NCBI GenBank assembly: GCA_016870425.1
Contig: VGBQ01000053.1
Location: forward strand, 1-12,983
DNA from: Actinomycetota bacterium
GTDB taxonomy: Bacteria; Actinomycetota; Actinomycetes; S36-B12
DNA length: 12,983 bases
Direction: 5' to 3'
Shown piece after piece: positions 1 through 5,455 of the stretch (positions are counted from its first letter, which is position 1; the number at the start of each line of letters is the position of its first letter). The translations under genes were made by a program, and so were the position numbers. The notes beneath the pieces were generated by a model. It was given only the letters and a program-made list of their open reading frames with translations. It did no database searches and had not been told where the DNA came from.

Positions 1-237
1 CCCGTCCTGGCCGATGCCGCGAGCGACTACGGCATCACACCGGTTGAGATTGGTCGCGCCTCCATCGTGGGCCAACCGGTCCACATGACCAGCCCGTTGG
101 TCCCGGCGACTCTGCTGCTCATCTCACTGGCCAGCGTCGATCTGGCCGACTTCCACAAGAAGGTGATCTGGCGGGGTGCCGTGCTCGCACTCGTCATGCT
201 CGCCGTGGCGGTCCTCGTGGGCGCCGTGCCGGCCTAA
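1..237 (+). CDS. Citrate transporter, CitMHS family, C-terminal part (5' end outside window)
   Basis: The frame is open from base 1 to a TAA at 235-237 and gives 78 residues. They begin PVLADAASDYGITPVEIGRAS, continue with GQPVHMTSPLVPATLLLI, and end with a hydrophobic segment (VLALVMLAVAVLVGAV). This pattern of PVLA.AA..YGI, an IGRAS helix, GQPVH, SPLVP and then a last membrane helix is typical of the C-terminus of CitM/CitH-type transporters. That family (CitMHS) takes up divalent-metal-citrate complexes with protons at the cytoplasmic membrane. Most of the protein lies upstream of the window, so start, length and metal preference cannot be judged. The end looks intact because the reading frame stops right after the final helix. 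The next 178 bp hold no gene I can support. An alternative is another member of the wider ion transporter superfamily. Confidence 0.75.
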   Translation, partial: PVLADAASDYGITPVEIGRASIVGQPVHMTSPLVPATLLLISLASVDLADFHKKVIWRGAVLALVMLAVAVLVGAVPA

Positions 238-415
238 CGGCCTCCTTGCGCCGGAGCGTTCCCAGTGACTTGGGCGTTCGCTTTCGATCGTTGGCGTACC
301 AGGACATCTGGCTCGCCAAGTGGCGCCGCGCGCCCAGGACGGCGGTTCGGCAAGCAGGGCTGCTTCCCGGGCTTCGGCCTCGCTACCAGCCCGTGGCCTG
401 TGACCCCATCGGGGT
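238..415. other. Non-coding or decayed DNA, no gene seen
   Basis: This stretch follows the stop of the citrate transporter. Short open frames exist on both strands, but none has a composition, motif or start context that I can defend. It contains no recognisable tRNA and no clear intrinsic terminator. It probably forms the left part of the decayed segment that ends at the insertion sequence. Confidence 0.5.
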
Positions 416-525
416 TCAGCCCTTCCACGTTCCGGTGGCGAGGTCGTAGTAGCAAATGCGATCGCACGTGAAACCCCCGGTCCTGTCGTTCATCCACCAT
501 GCCCAGCTCGGCTGCCAGCCCGACG
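416..525 (-). pseudogene. Possible C-terminal remnant of an unrecognised (secreted?) protein
   Basis: On the minus strand a frame ends at a TGA (416-418) and reads GWQPSWAWWMNDRTGGF, then TCDRICYYDLATGTWKG. The concentration of Trp, Tyr, Cys, Asp and Asn is unlike the Arg/Pro/Ala-rich nonsense usually read from shadow frames in GC-rich DNA. I therefore suspect real, orphaned coding sequence. Upstream of GWQ (above about 525) the frame looks like ordinary shadow sequence, and no start codon with a ribosome site is convincing. I do not recognise the family. The two Cys and the YYDLATGTW end would fit the tail of an extracellular protein, but this is inference. It lies next to two other gene fragments in the decayed zone left of the insertion sequence. 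Confidence 0.3.
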
Positions 526-615
526 CGCACGGCGCTTCAGCCGAGGGTCTTCCGTAGGAGAGGACTGCAGGGGCGGACCGCTGACTGGCAGAGAGCCGCC
601 ATTGCAGGACCACCT

Positions 616-852
616 AGACGATTCCGCGAACCACTGGAGGAACGGGTATCCCGAATTCAGTGCTGCGCAGATGCCCCACGTCGAACCGGTGCTGATGCCC
701 GACGTGATGCTCCACCCCACGAATGTTCCTGCCGTGGTCATTGCCGCAGTCGTGGCGGAGGTGCCCCCGCCGGGGCTCGCGGACTGGCCGGTTGTGGTGG
801 CATTCCAATAGGACGAGGTGACTGGGTTGCCTCGAGCCACGAGACCGCCGAC
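616..852 (-). pseudogene. Fragment of GLUG/haemagglutinin-like surface beta-helix protein
   Basis: The minus-strand frame reads VGGLVARGNPVTSSYWNA, then TTTGQSASPGGG, TTAAMTTAGTFVGWSI, STWGICAALNSGYPFLQW. Large bacterial surface proteins with GLUG or filamentous-haemagglutinin-like repeats carry the same succession near the C-terminus: GGLVG, SYW, TGQS, GG, TTA.M, TF.GW, W.I...N.GYP.LQW. Only this terminal module is present, about 79 residues. Homology starts sharply at about 852. Above that position the same DNA instead encodes a von Willebrand A domain start on the plus strand, so the repeat region, signal peptide and promoter are missing. Below 616 the frame stays open to 490, but the composition turns to unconvincing Arg-rich sequence. 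I call it a non-functional relic. Confidence 0.6.
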
Positions 853-929
853 CGGCCGGGGGAGACCCTCATCGCGGTGGTCGACCGCTCCGGCTCCATG
901 TCCGGCGGCCCCATCGAGGCAGTGCGCAC
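853..929 (+). pseudogene. Von Willebrand factor A domain fragment, cut by the insertion sequence
   Basis: The plus-strand frame reads RPGETLIAVVDRSGSMSGGP and then IEAVRT. It contains the first beta strand and the metal-ion-dependent adhesion site motif DxSxS (Asp at 883-885, Ser at 889-891 and 895-897), followed by the helix start PIEAVR. This is the beginning of a VWA domain of the kind found in bacterial secreted or membrane proteins. The frame is broken at base 930, the first base of the IS21-type terminal repeat, and then stops at TGA (943-945). The rest of the domain is not found on the far side of the insertion sequence. Upstream of 853 the plus frame has no supporting homology, and the opposite strand there carries the GLUG fragment, so both ends of the original gene are gone. 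Confidence 0.6.
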
Positions 930-984
930 TGATGACGCTCGTTGAATTTCCTCAGGCCTGCTCGGTGGAATTCCCCAGCCTGCG
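930..984 (+). repeat. Left terminal inverted repeat of the IS21-like element
   Basis: By eye, the 55 bases match the reverse complement of 3255-3309 at about 43 positions. The end contains two spaced copies of a subrepeat of the type TTGAA.TTCC.CAG (starting near 942 and near 966), as expected for the multiple transposase-binding sites of IS21 termini. Confidence 0.85.
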
Positions 985-991
985 AGGGGTG

Positions 992-1846
992 TCACTGTAG
1001 CGGGGTGCGTGTTCCTGTGGTGGTTTTGCGGAGTGCTTCGTTGCGGGCTTGGTGTTCGCGCAGCCGGTAGGAGTCGCCGTCGAGGTTGATGACGACGGAC
1101 CTGTGTAGGAGTCGGTCGAGCATGGCGGCTGCGACGGTGGTGTCGCCGAGGATCTCGCCCCAGGAACCGACGCCGCGGTTGGTCGTCAGGATGATGCTGG
1201 TCTTGAGGTAGCGCTGAGACACGACTTGGAACAGCGCGGATGCGGCCTCCGCGGGCAGCGGCAGGTAGCCGAGCTCGTCGATAACCAGCAGGGTGGGGCC
1301 GGCGAAGAACCGCATGGTGGTGGCCCAGCGTCCTTCGATGGCGGCGCGGTGGCATCGTGCGGCGAGGTCGGCTGCGGTGGTGAAGTAGGTGCGGTAGCCG
1401 GCTTCGACTGCGGCGCGCGCTAGGGCGACGGACAGCATGGTCTTGCCGACGCCGGGTGGTCCGATGAGCAGCACGTTGGTCGCGGTCTCCAGGTATCGGC
1501 AGGTCGCCAGGTCGTCGATGAGCGCCTTGTCGATGCCGGGTGCGGCGTCGAAGTCGAAGTCGGCCAGTCGTGCCGGGGTGGGCAGGCAGGCGAACCTGGT
1601 GCGGCCGGCGAGCCTGCGCGCGGTATCGGCGTCGACCTCCAGAGCCAGGAGCCGTTCCAGTGCCGCCGTGAGGGTGAGTTTCTCCCGGCGCGCCTGGTCC
1701 AGCACGGCGGGCAACTGCTCCGCGGCGGTGGTGAGCTTCAACGCCGCGAGGTGGGCGCGCAGCTGCTGGTAGGTCGCGGCCTGCGCCATCGTCGACGGCT
1801 CATCAGGCCCTGGCTCGGTCGTCGGCCTGGTCCTCGTGGTGGTCAT
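992..1846 (-). CDS. istB: IS21-family helper ATPase IstB
   Basis: The product is 284 residues, a AAA+ ATPase of the DnaC/IstB type that binds target DNA and, with IstA, selects the insertion site. Visible motifs are Walker A GPPGVGKT (129-136), Walker B LLVIDELGYL (186-195), sensor-1-like TTNR (221-224) and RLLHRS (245-250). The N-terminal part from MAQAATYQQLRAHLAALKL onward is the usual IstB leader helix. The annotated ATG overlaps the istA stop as ATGA (1843-1846), implying translational coupling. A second ATG at residue 20 is where many IstB proteins begin, so the first 19 residues may be an extension. Length and motifs indicate an intact protein. The gene ends only 7 bp inside the left terminal repeat. 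Confidence 0.93.
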   Translation of the reverse strand: MTTTRTRPTTEPGPDEPSTMAQAATYQQLRAHLAALKLTTAAEQLPAVLDQARREKLTLTAALERLLALEVDADTARRLAGRTRFACLPTPARLADFDFDAAPGIDKALIDDLATCRYLETATNVLLIGPPGVGKTMLSVALARAAVEAGYRTYFTTAADLAARCHRAAIEGRWATTMRFFAGPTLLVIDELGYLPLPAEAASALFQVVSQRYLKTSIILTTNRGVGSWGEILGDTTVAAAMLDRLLHRSVVINLDGDSYRLREHQARNEALRKTTTGTRTPLQ

Positions 1847-3174
1847 GGCAGGGTGTTCCTTCCGGCGGCGGCTGCCGCGTAGGCGGCGAGGTCGATGACG
1901 ACGTCGCGGTGGGTGGTCACATCGGCAGCCGGTGCGGGCAGCAGCGCGGCGGCTTCGGGGCTGATCGGGATGCGCTCCATGCGGCGGTGCGGGCGCGCGG
2001 TGGTGAACGCCGCCAGAGCGGCGTGCTCAAGGGCGGCGACGTGGGCGTCGTCGCGGACCATCACCCCGGCTCCCGCGGGCGCCACAGCATGGCGCGCGAC
2101 GACAGCACCGGAGGGCGTGGCGATATCGACATGCGCCTGGCCCAGGCGCTGGGACACGGTCACCGTCGAGCCGGCCAGCTGCGGGGCCACGGAGTAGCGG
2201 TTGCCGCGCCAGGACACCAGCGCCTGCGCGGACACGACCCGGGACTCGGTGACCGTCGCCGGGTAGGGCATGCGCGGTGCCTGCCGCAGCAGTTCGCCGG
2301 CGGCGTGCTCGGCGATGCTGGTGCGGATCCCGTCGATGCTGCGCCGGCGGGTGTCGATGACCCGGACGCAGAACGCGTCCAAAGATGCCTGCGCCTGCTC
2401 AACAGTCAGGTCCTCGGGCAGGGTGCGCCACCATCGCTGAGCGGCATTGTGGATGGCCTTCTCCACCACGCCCTTGCGATTGCCCCGCCTGGGCGGGCAG
2501 ATATCCACACCCACTCCGTAGTGCTTGGCGACGTGCGCGAACGACGACGTGATCCGGCCCGACGCCGGATGGCAGACCGTCGCCATCCGATCGAACCGCC
2601 ACCTGGCGGTGACCCCTCCCAGCGCCCGGGTCACCGCGTCCAGGCCGTCGACCAGGTGCGCGGAGTCCATCGCGGGGGCGAGCAGCCCGCGCCAGCGGCC
2701 CGAGTGCGACAGCGCGCCGACCAGCAGGTGCGCCGTGGACCCCCACCCCCAATGCGCCGGCGGGTTGGGCAGGTCGACCCAGTCCCACTGCGTCTCCTGG
2801 CCCGGCGGGTGCGCGATCACCGCCACGGGCCTGCCCTTTGTCGGCGCGCAGTCGGTGCACGCAGACCGAAGCCCGCGATCGCGGATGTTGCGGGTGAACG
2901 TCGGATACGAGCCGGTGTAGCCGGCCGCGGACACCTCGTCGAACAGCGTCACCGCCCAAAGATGTGGATCCTCCGCCAGGCGCCGGCGCACGTACGGCTC
3001 GAACGACGCGAACCCGTCCACCGCCGCCTGCCTGCGCACCCCCGGCGTGCGCTCCCCATTCAAGTACGCGCGGATCGTCTTGCGGTCACGGCCCAAATGC
3101 CGCGCGATCGCACTAATCGACATGCCCTGCCTGCGGAGAGCGCTTGCCTCCACGTCTTCCTCCTGCGAGATCAT
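1843..3174 (-). CDS. istA: IS21-family transposase IstA
   Basis: The product is 443 residues, a DDE/RNase H-fold transposase that cuts and joins the IS ends. The N-terminus carries a helix-turn-helix of Hin/resolvase type (about residues 12-37, GMSISAIARHLGRDRKTIRA). The catalytic core shows Asp131 in TQWDWVDL, Asp195 in RWRFDRMATV and Glu238 in RKGVVEKAIH, in the spacing normal for IstA. The C-terminal part includes WRGNRYSVAPQLAG, the typical SH3-like beta segment. The protein is close to the usual family length and has no frameshift. Its ATG is preceded by AAGGGA at 9 nt spacing, but that Shine-Dalgarno sequence lies inside a long perfect hairpin, which suggests tight translational control. 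It is followed by istB with a 4-bp overlap. Confidence 0.93.
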   Translation of the reverse strand: MISQEEDVEASALRRQGMSISAIARHLGRDRKTIRAYLNGERTPGVRRQAAVDGFASFEPYVRRRLAEDPHLWAVTLFDEVSAAGYTGSYPTFTRNIRDRGLRSACTDCAPTKGRPVAVIAHPPGQETQWDWVDLPNPPAHWGWGSTAHLLVGALSHSGRWRGLLAPAMDSAHLVDGLDAVTRALGGVTARWRFDRMATVCHPASGRITSSFAHVAKHYGVGVDICPPRRGNRKGVVEKAIHNAAQRWWRTLPEDLTVEQAQASLDAFCVRVIDTRRRSIDGIRTSIAEHAAGELLRQAPRMPYPATVTESRVVSAQALVSWRGNRYSVAPQLAGSTVTVSQRLGQAHVDIATPSGAVVARHAVAPAGAGVMVRDDAHVAALEHAALAAFTTARPHRRMERIPISPEAAALLPAPAADVTTHRDVVIDLAAYAAAAAGRNTLP

Positions 3175-3180
3175 GAGGCC

Positions 3181-3234
3181 GGGTCCCTTCGAGTGATGGT
3201 GCGTGGTCAGAGACCGCCATCTTCGAAGGGACCC
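3181..3234 (-). promoter_or_regulatory. RNA hairpin burying the istA ribosome-binding site
   Basis: A perfect 12-bp inverted repeat (GGGTCCCTTCGA at 3181-3192, its complement at 3223-3234) lies 6 nt upstream of the istA ATG. Inside it, GATGG/CCATC (3195-3199 with 3217-3221) and GGTC/GACC (3205-3208 with 3212-3215) can extend the stem. In the istA mRNA the arm nearer the start contains AAGGGA (3189-3184), the only Shine-Dalgarno match. A transcript entering from outside the element would fold the whole hairpin and hide the site. A transcript starting inside the loop would not. Known analogues are the protective hairpins of IS10 and IS50; the function here is inferred. Confidence 0.6.
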
Positions 3235-3254
3235 ACCCCTATGCCGGGATGACC

Positions 3255-3309
3255 CGCAGGGTGAGGAATTTCAATGAGCAGAACTGGGGAATTTCAGTGA
3301 GCGCCATCA
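3255..3309 (-). repeat. Right terminal inverted repeat of the IS21-like element
   Basis: This is the inverted partner of 930-984. Read inward from 3309 it begins TGATGGCGCTC and repeats the TGAAATTCCCCAG-type subrepeat twice (TGAAATTCC at 3296-3288 and again at 3273-3265). It lies 80 bp upstream of the istA start. Confidence 0.85.
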
Positions 3310-3323
3310 TCTCGGCACTTCCT

Positions 3324-3338
3324 GGGGGGACTGCCCCC
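3324..3338 (+). promoter_or_regulatory. Short G/C hairpin between the IS and the MFS -10 box
   Basis: A run of six G (3324-3329) faces five C (3334-3338) across a short loop, directly before the TAGTAT -10 box. As DNA it could mark a regulator or spacer element. The predicted transcript starts downstream, so it would not be part of the mRNA. Its role is unknown. Confidence 0.25.
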
Positions 3339-3344
3339 TAGTAT
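3339..3344 (+). promoter_or_regulatory. -10 box (TAGTAT) for leaderless MFS transcript
   Basis: TAGTAT fits the actinobacterial TANNNT -10 pattern and ends 6 nt before the GTG at 3351, which would therefore be at or next to the transcription start. No Shine-Dalgarno sequence precedes the GTG and no clear -35 box is visible. The same arrangement is seen at four other genes in this window. Confidence 0.55.
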
Positions 3345-3350
3345 GCCCAC

Positions 3351-4928
3351 GTGCCGAGCGTGAACGCCGTTGCAGGGCCACGTCTTCGCGTGCTCATGAT
3401 CACGGCGGCATTCCTTGCGACGGCCATGGCGTTTGTCCCGGATTTTGCGGGGATCGCCCTCCCCATTCAAGAGGAGTTCGACCTCTCAATTGACGAGGCA
3501 TCCGGCCTCCAGTACTACCCCGAACTCGCTGGCTTGCTTCTCGTCTTCGTCGCCGCAGCTCTCGCCATACGCTGGGGACGCCGCGTCGTCATGGTGAGTG
3601 CCGCGATGTCGTTCACCCTGGGAGCGCTGCTGGTGTCACTGGCCCCGGGGGTGGGCGTGCTCGTCTTTGCGCTCGCACTCGTGGGGATGGGCAGCGTCAC
3701 CCTGACTGTTGTGGGGCTGTCCCTGATCAACGTGACGTTTACGACGACCCAATCGCGGGGCAGAGCCTTCGGCGTGGTCGCAGCATTATCGCCGCTTCTT
3801 GCTCTCGTCATCCCCAATCTCAGTGCCACGCTTTCAGAGAATCTAGGCTGGCGCATGGTCCCACTGATTTGGGCCTTCGGAGGCGCCGCAACCGCCGTCT
3901 TTGCCCTCCTTGGCGCGCCAGCTCGCGAGACCAAGCCGGTGGTCGGTGAAATGGTGACCCCTGCATTGGCCGGGTTGGCGCTCGCCTCCTTCTGCTTTAT
4001 GTCTTCGACACTCGCCAGTCCCAATGCGCTGACCCTTGTCTCACTTGCCGTGTGCCTCGCCAGTGTCGGCGTGGTCGTCGTCCTCATGCGGTACCAGTCC
4101 ACCGCCGGGCTCGATCTGCGGATCCTGAAGACGCGATCTGGAATCCGCGCTGCTTCGGCAGTCGTGCTCATTTGGTGTGTGGGGCTGACGTTCTACATCA
4201 GCATCTTCCTGCAGTTCCGCTACGACTACGGCGTGGCTGCGGCGACGGCGGTAATCACTGTCACCGAGGTCGCCGGTATCGCCGGCAGTTTGGCCTTTGG
4301 TGCACTCGCTGGGCGCTGGGGAGCTCAACGGGCGGCACTAATCGCAGTGGGGTCTGCGGGCATGCTGTGTCTGATCCTCGCGCTTGCATCCGGCACTGAT
4401 AAGCCCTGGCTGATCGTTGCCCTCACGGCGCTGGTTGCCTTTCCTAGTTCGGGGTCGATTGGTCCGGTGACGGAGTTCCTCCTCAATCACGCACCCGAGG
4501 ATGGCTCCGACGGTGGTTCTGCGGTCGCCGATGCCGCGAGTAACGTCGGGTTCGTAGCTGGCGGAGCCCTACTCAGCATCATCATCTTCTCTGGCTTCAC
4601 ACACTCCTTGACTACCGAGATTCAAAGTCGCGGTTATGACGCCATCCGGTCGGGATCCATTGCACAAGATATTCGCAATGGCACATCATCTGAAGACATC
4701 GTTGCTCGCGAAGAGGCAACCGATCCGAGGATCCGTGACGTGCTGATCAGCGATGCCGCGACCATCAACTCTGCGCAGGCAGCGGGCTTGCGGATCATGG
4801 GTGTGTCATTCGCGGTCGTGTTTGTCGCGGCAGGCCTGCTTATCCTGCCGGGGATACGTCGACGTGGGTCCCTGCATGTCGTCCCACCAGTATCGCAGCC
4901 AGATAGATCGGCGCCGCAAACATCGTGA
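3351..4928 (+). CDS. MFS transporter, DHA2 (14-TM) drug exporter type
   Basis: The product is 525 residues and probably a proton-driven efflux pump in the cytoplasmic membrane. I count about 14 hydrophobic segments, roughly at 15-37, 56-74, 79-98, 103-127, 140-160, 168-188, 203-223, 228-247, 267-288, 295-320, 328-346, 352-370, 397-416 and 482-500. A motif-A-like basic loop (RWGRR, 74-78) follows the second helix, with a second copy-like loop GRWGAQR (321-327). A long polar loop (about 417-480) before the last helix is common in DHA2 proteins. Start is GTG 3351; the nearby ATG at 3343 is out of frame and stops at once. It begins only 42 bp after the insertion sequence. By eye its base composition is less GC-rich than the genes to the right, which could mean acquisition. 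Substrate unknown. Confidence 0.85.
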   Translation: MPSVNAVAGPRLRVLMITAAFLATAMAFVPDFAGIALPIQEEFDLSIDEASGLQYYPELAGLLLVFVAAALAIRWGRRVVMVSAAMSFTLGALLVSLAPGVGVLVFALALVGMGSVTLTVVGLSLINVTFTTTQSRGRAFGVVAALSPLLALVIPNLSATLSENLGWRMVPLIWAFGGAATAVFALLGAPARETKPVVGEMVTPALAGLALASFCFMSSTLASPNALTLVSLAVCLASVGVVVVLMRYQSTAGLDLRILKTRSGIRAASAVVLIWCVGLTFYISIFLQFRYDYGVAAATAVITVTEVAGIAGSLAFGALAGRWGAQRAALIAVGSAGMLCLILALASGTDKPWLIVALTALVAFPSSGSIGPVTEFLLNHAPEDGSDGGSAVADAASNVGFVAGGALLSIIIFSGFTHSLTTEIQSRGYDAIRSGSIAQDIRNGTSSEDIVAREEATDPRIRDVLISDAATINSAQAAGLRIMGVSFAVVFVAAGLLILPGIRRRGSLHVVPPVSQPDRSAPQTS

Positions 4929-5455
4929 GGAAGCGGTGGCCGGTTAGCACTAGATGGAGGGCGGTCAGGCTGCCTGGGTGGTGCGGCGCAGTTGGGCGTT
5001 TTCGGCTTGTAAGTCTCGCGGGGGCTCGATGCTGGGTGCGGGGTCTTGCGTGAGACGGGAACTGACGGGTATGCCATAGAGCCATAATGCGTGCCGTGAT
5101 CGCCAGCTGGGTTGGTGTTGTCGGGTGTGGGTAGTTGTTGGGGGTAGTGCCGAGTCCAACTCGCTTCACACTCTCAATGACGGCCTGAACGTCGACCTCA
5201 CAGTCAGTCCCGGCATGGTTCCCGAAACGCGAGCCGCATAATGAGAACGACCTAGTATCTTTGCCCGCGCCAACATCCGGACACTGCTGTTTCCCTGTGC
5301 AGGGTGTTTCCAGGATGCCCCAAATTGTTTCCAGTAGGTACTTCGAACGGCAAGGACGGTACGAAAAACCCTTGTAATACTTGGAGTTTCGAATTGCGAC
5401 CACGCCCCCACCCGCGAGGCGTGCGCCTGCATCGGAAGTATGCCAGGCACGCCGC
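4929..5455. other. Gene-free stretch of about 530 bp, possibly decayed
   Basis: No frame here has a believable start, composition or motif. It is noticeably richer in A and T than the flanking genes, especially around 5230-5400. The only protein-like scrap is on the minus strand near 4965-5018 (RDLQAENAQLRRTTQAA and then stop). That resembles the short coiled-coil end of some transposase or regulator proteins but is too short to assign. No tRNA or rRNA signal was found. The right edge contains the hairpin downstream of the FUSC gene. Confidence 0.5.
5418..5453 (-). terminator. Candidate hairpin terminator after the large FUSC gene
   Basis: Starting 2 bp beyond the TAG stop of the minus-strand FUSC gene, GGCGTG..CCTGCAT (5418-5432) pairs with ATG.CAGGCACGCC (5440-5453). 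Small bulges and a 7-nt loop separate the arms. There is no T-run after it on the minus strand, so it would be a tractless hairpin of the kind often proposed for actinobacteria. Confidence 0.45.

Larger units (their letters stand above)
930..3309 (-). mobile_element. Complete IS21-family insertion sequence (2380 bp)
   Basis: The element is bounded by imperfect inverted repeats that start TGATG[A/G]CGCTC at both outer ends, and it encloses istA and istB in the standard order with a 4-bp overlap. Size, gene order and long multi-part terminal repeats all fit IS21. Transcription of the transposition genes runs right to left. No target-site duplication is visible: the left flank ends GTGCGCAC and the right flank begins TCTCGGCA. 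Together with the missing remainder of the VWA gene, this suggests that DNA beside the element was lost after insertion, or that two copies recombined. Both proteins are full length, so the element could still be active. I do not assign an ISfinder name. Confidence 0.9.

Noticed and set aside
499..852. Upstream part of the plus-strand open frame leading into the VWA motif
   Set aside because: The sequence before RPGETL is Arg/Ala/Gly-rich nonsense, and the opposite strand there carries the recognisable GLUG-type module. Only 853-929 is supported as VWA coding.
3181..3240. The strong hairpin as a transcription terminator for the MFS-side flank
   Set aside because: There is no T-run on either side, and its placement over the istA Shine-Dalgarno sequence fits translation control better. 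A terminator role is not excluded.
1909..3252. A 447-codon plus-strand open frame across istA
   Set aside because: Its product is Arg/Gly/His-rich without motifs, while the opposite frame has the helix-turn-helix and DDE residues of IstA. It is a shadow.
4840..5403. A 187-codon minus-strand open frame over the MFS tail and the gap
   Set aside because: It overlaps the 3' end of the MFS gene, has no coherent domain or composition, and lacks a ribosome site.
5360..5410. Possible tRNA T-arm-like stretch (GTTTCGAATTGCGACC)
   Set aside because: No matching acceptor, D or anticodon stems are found around it.
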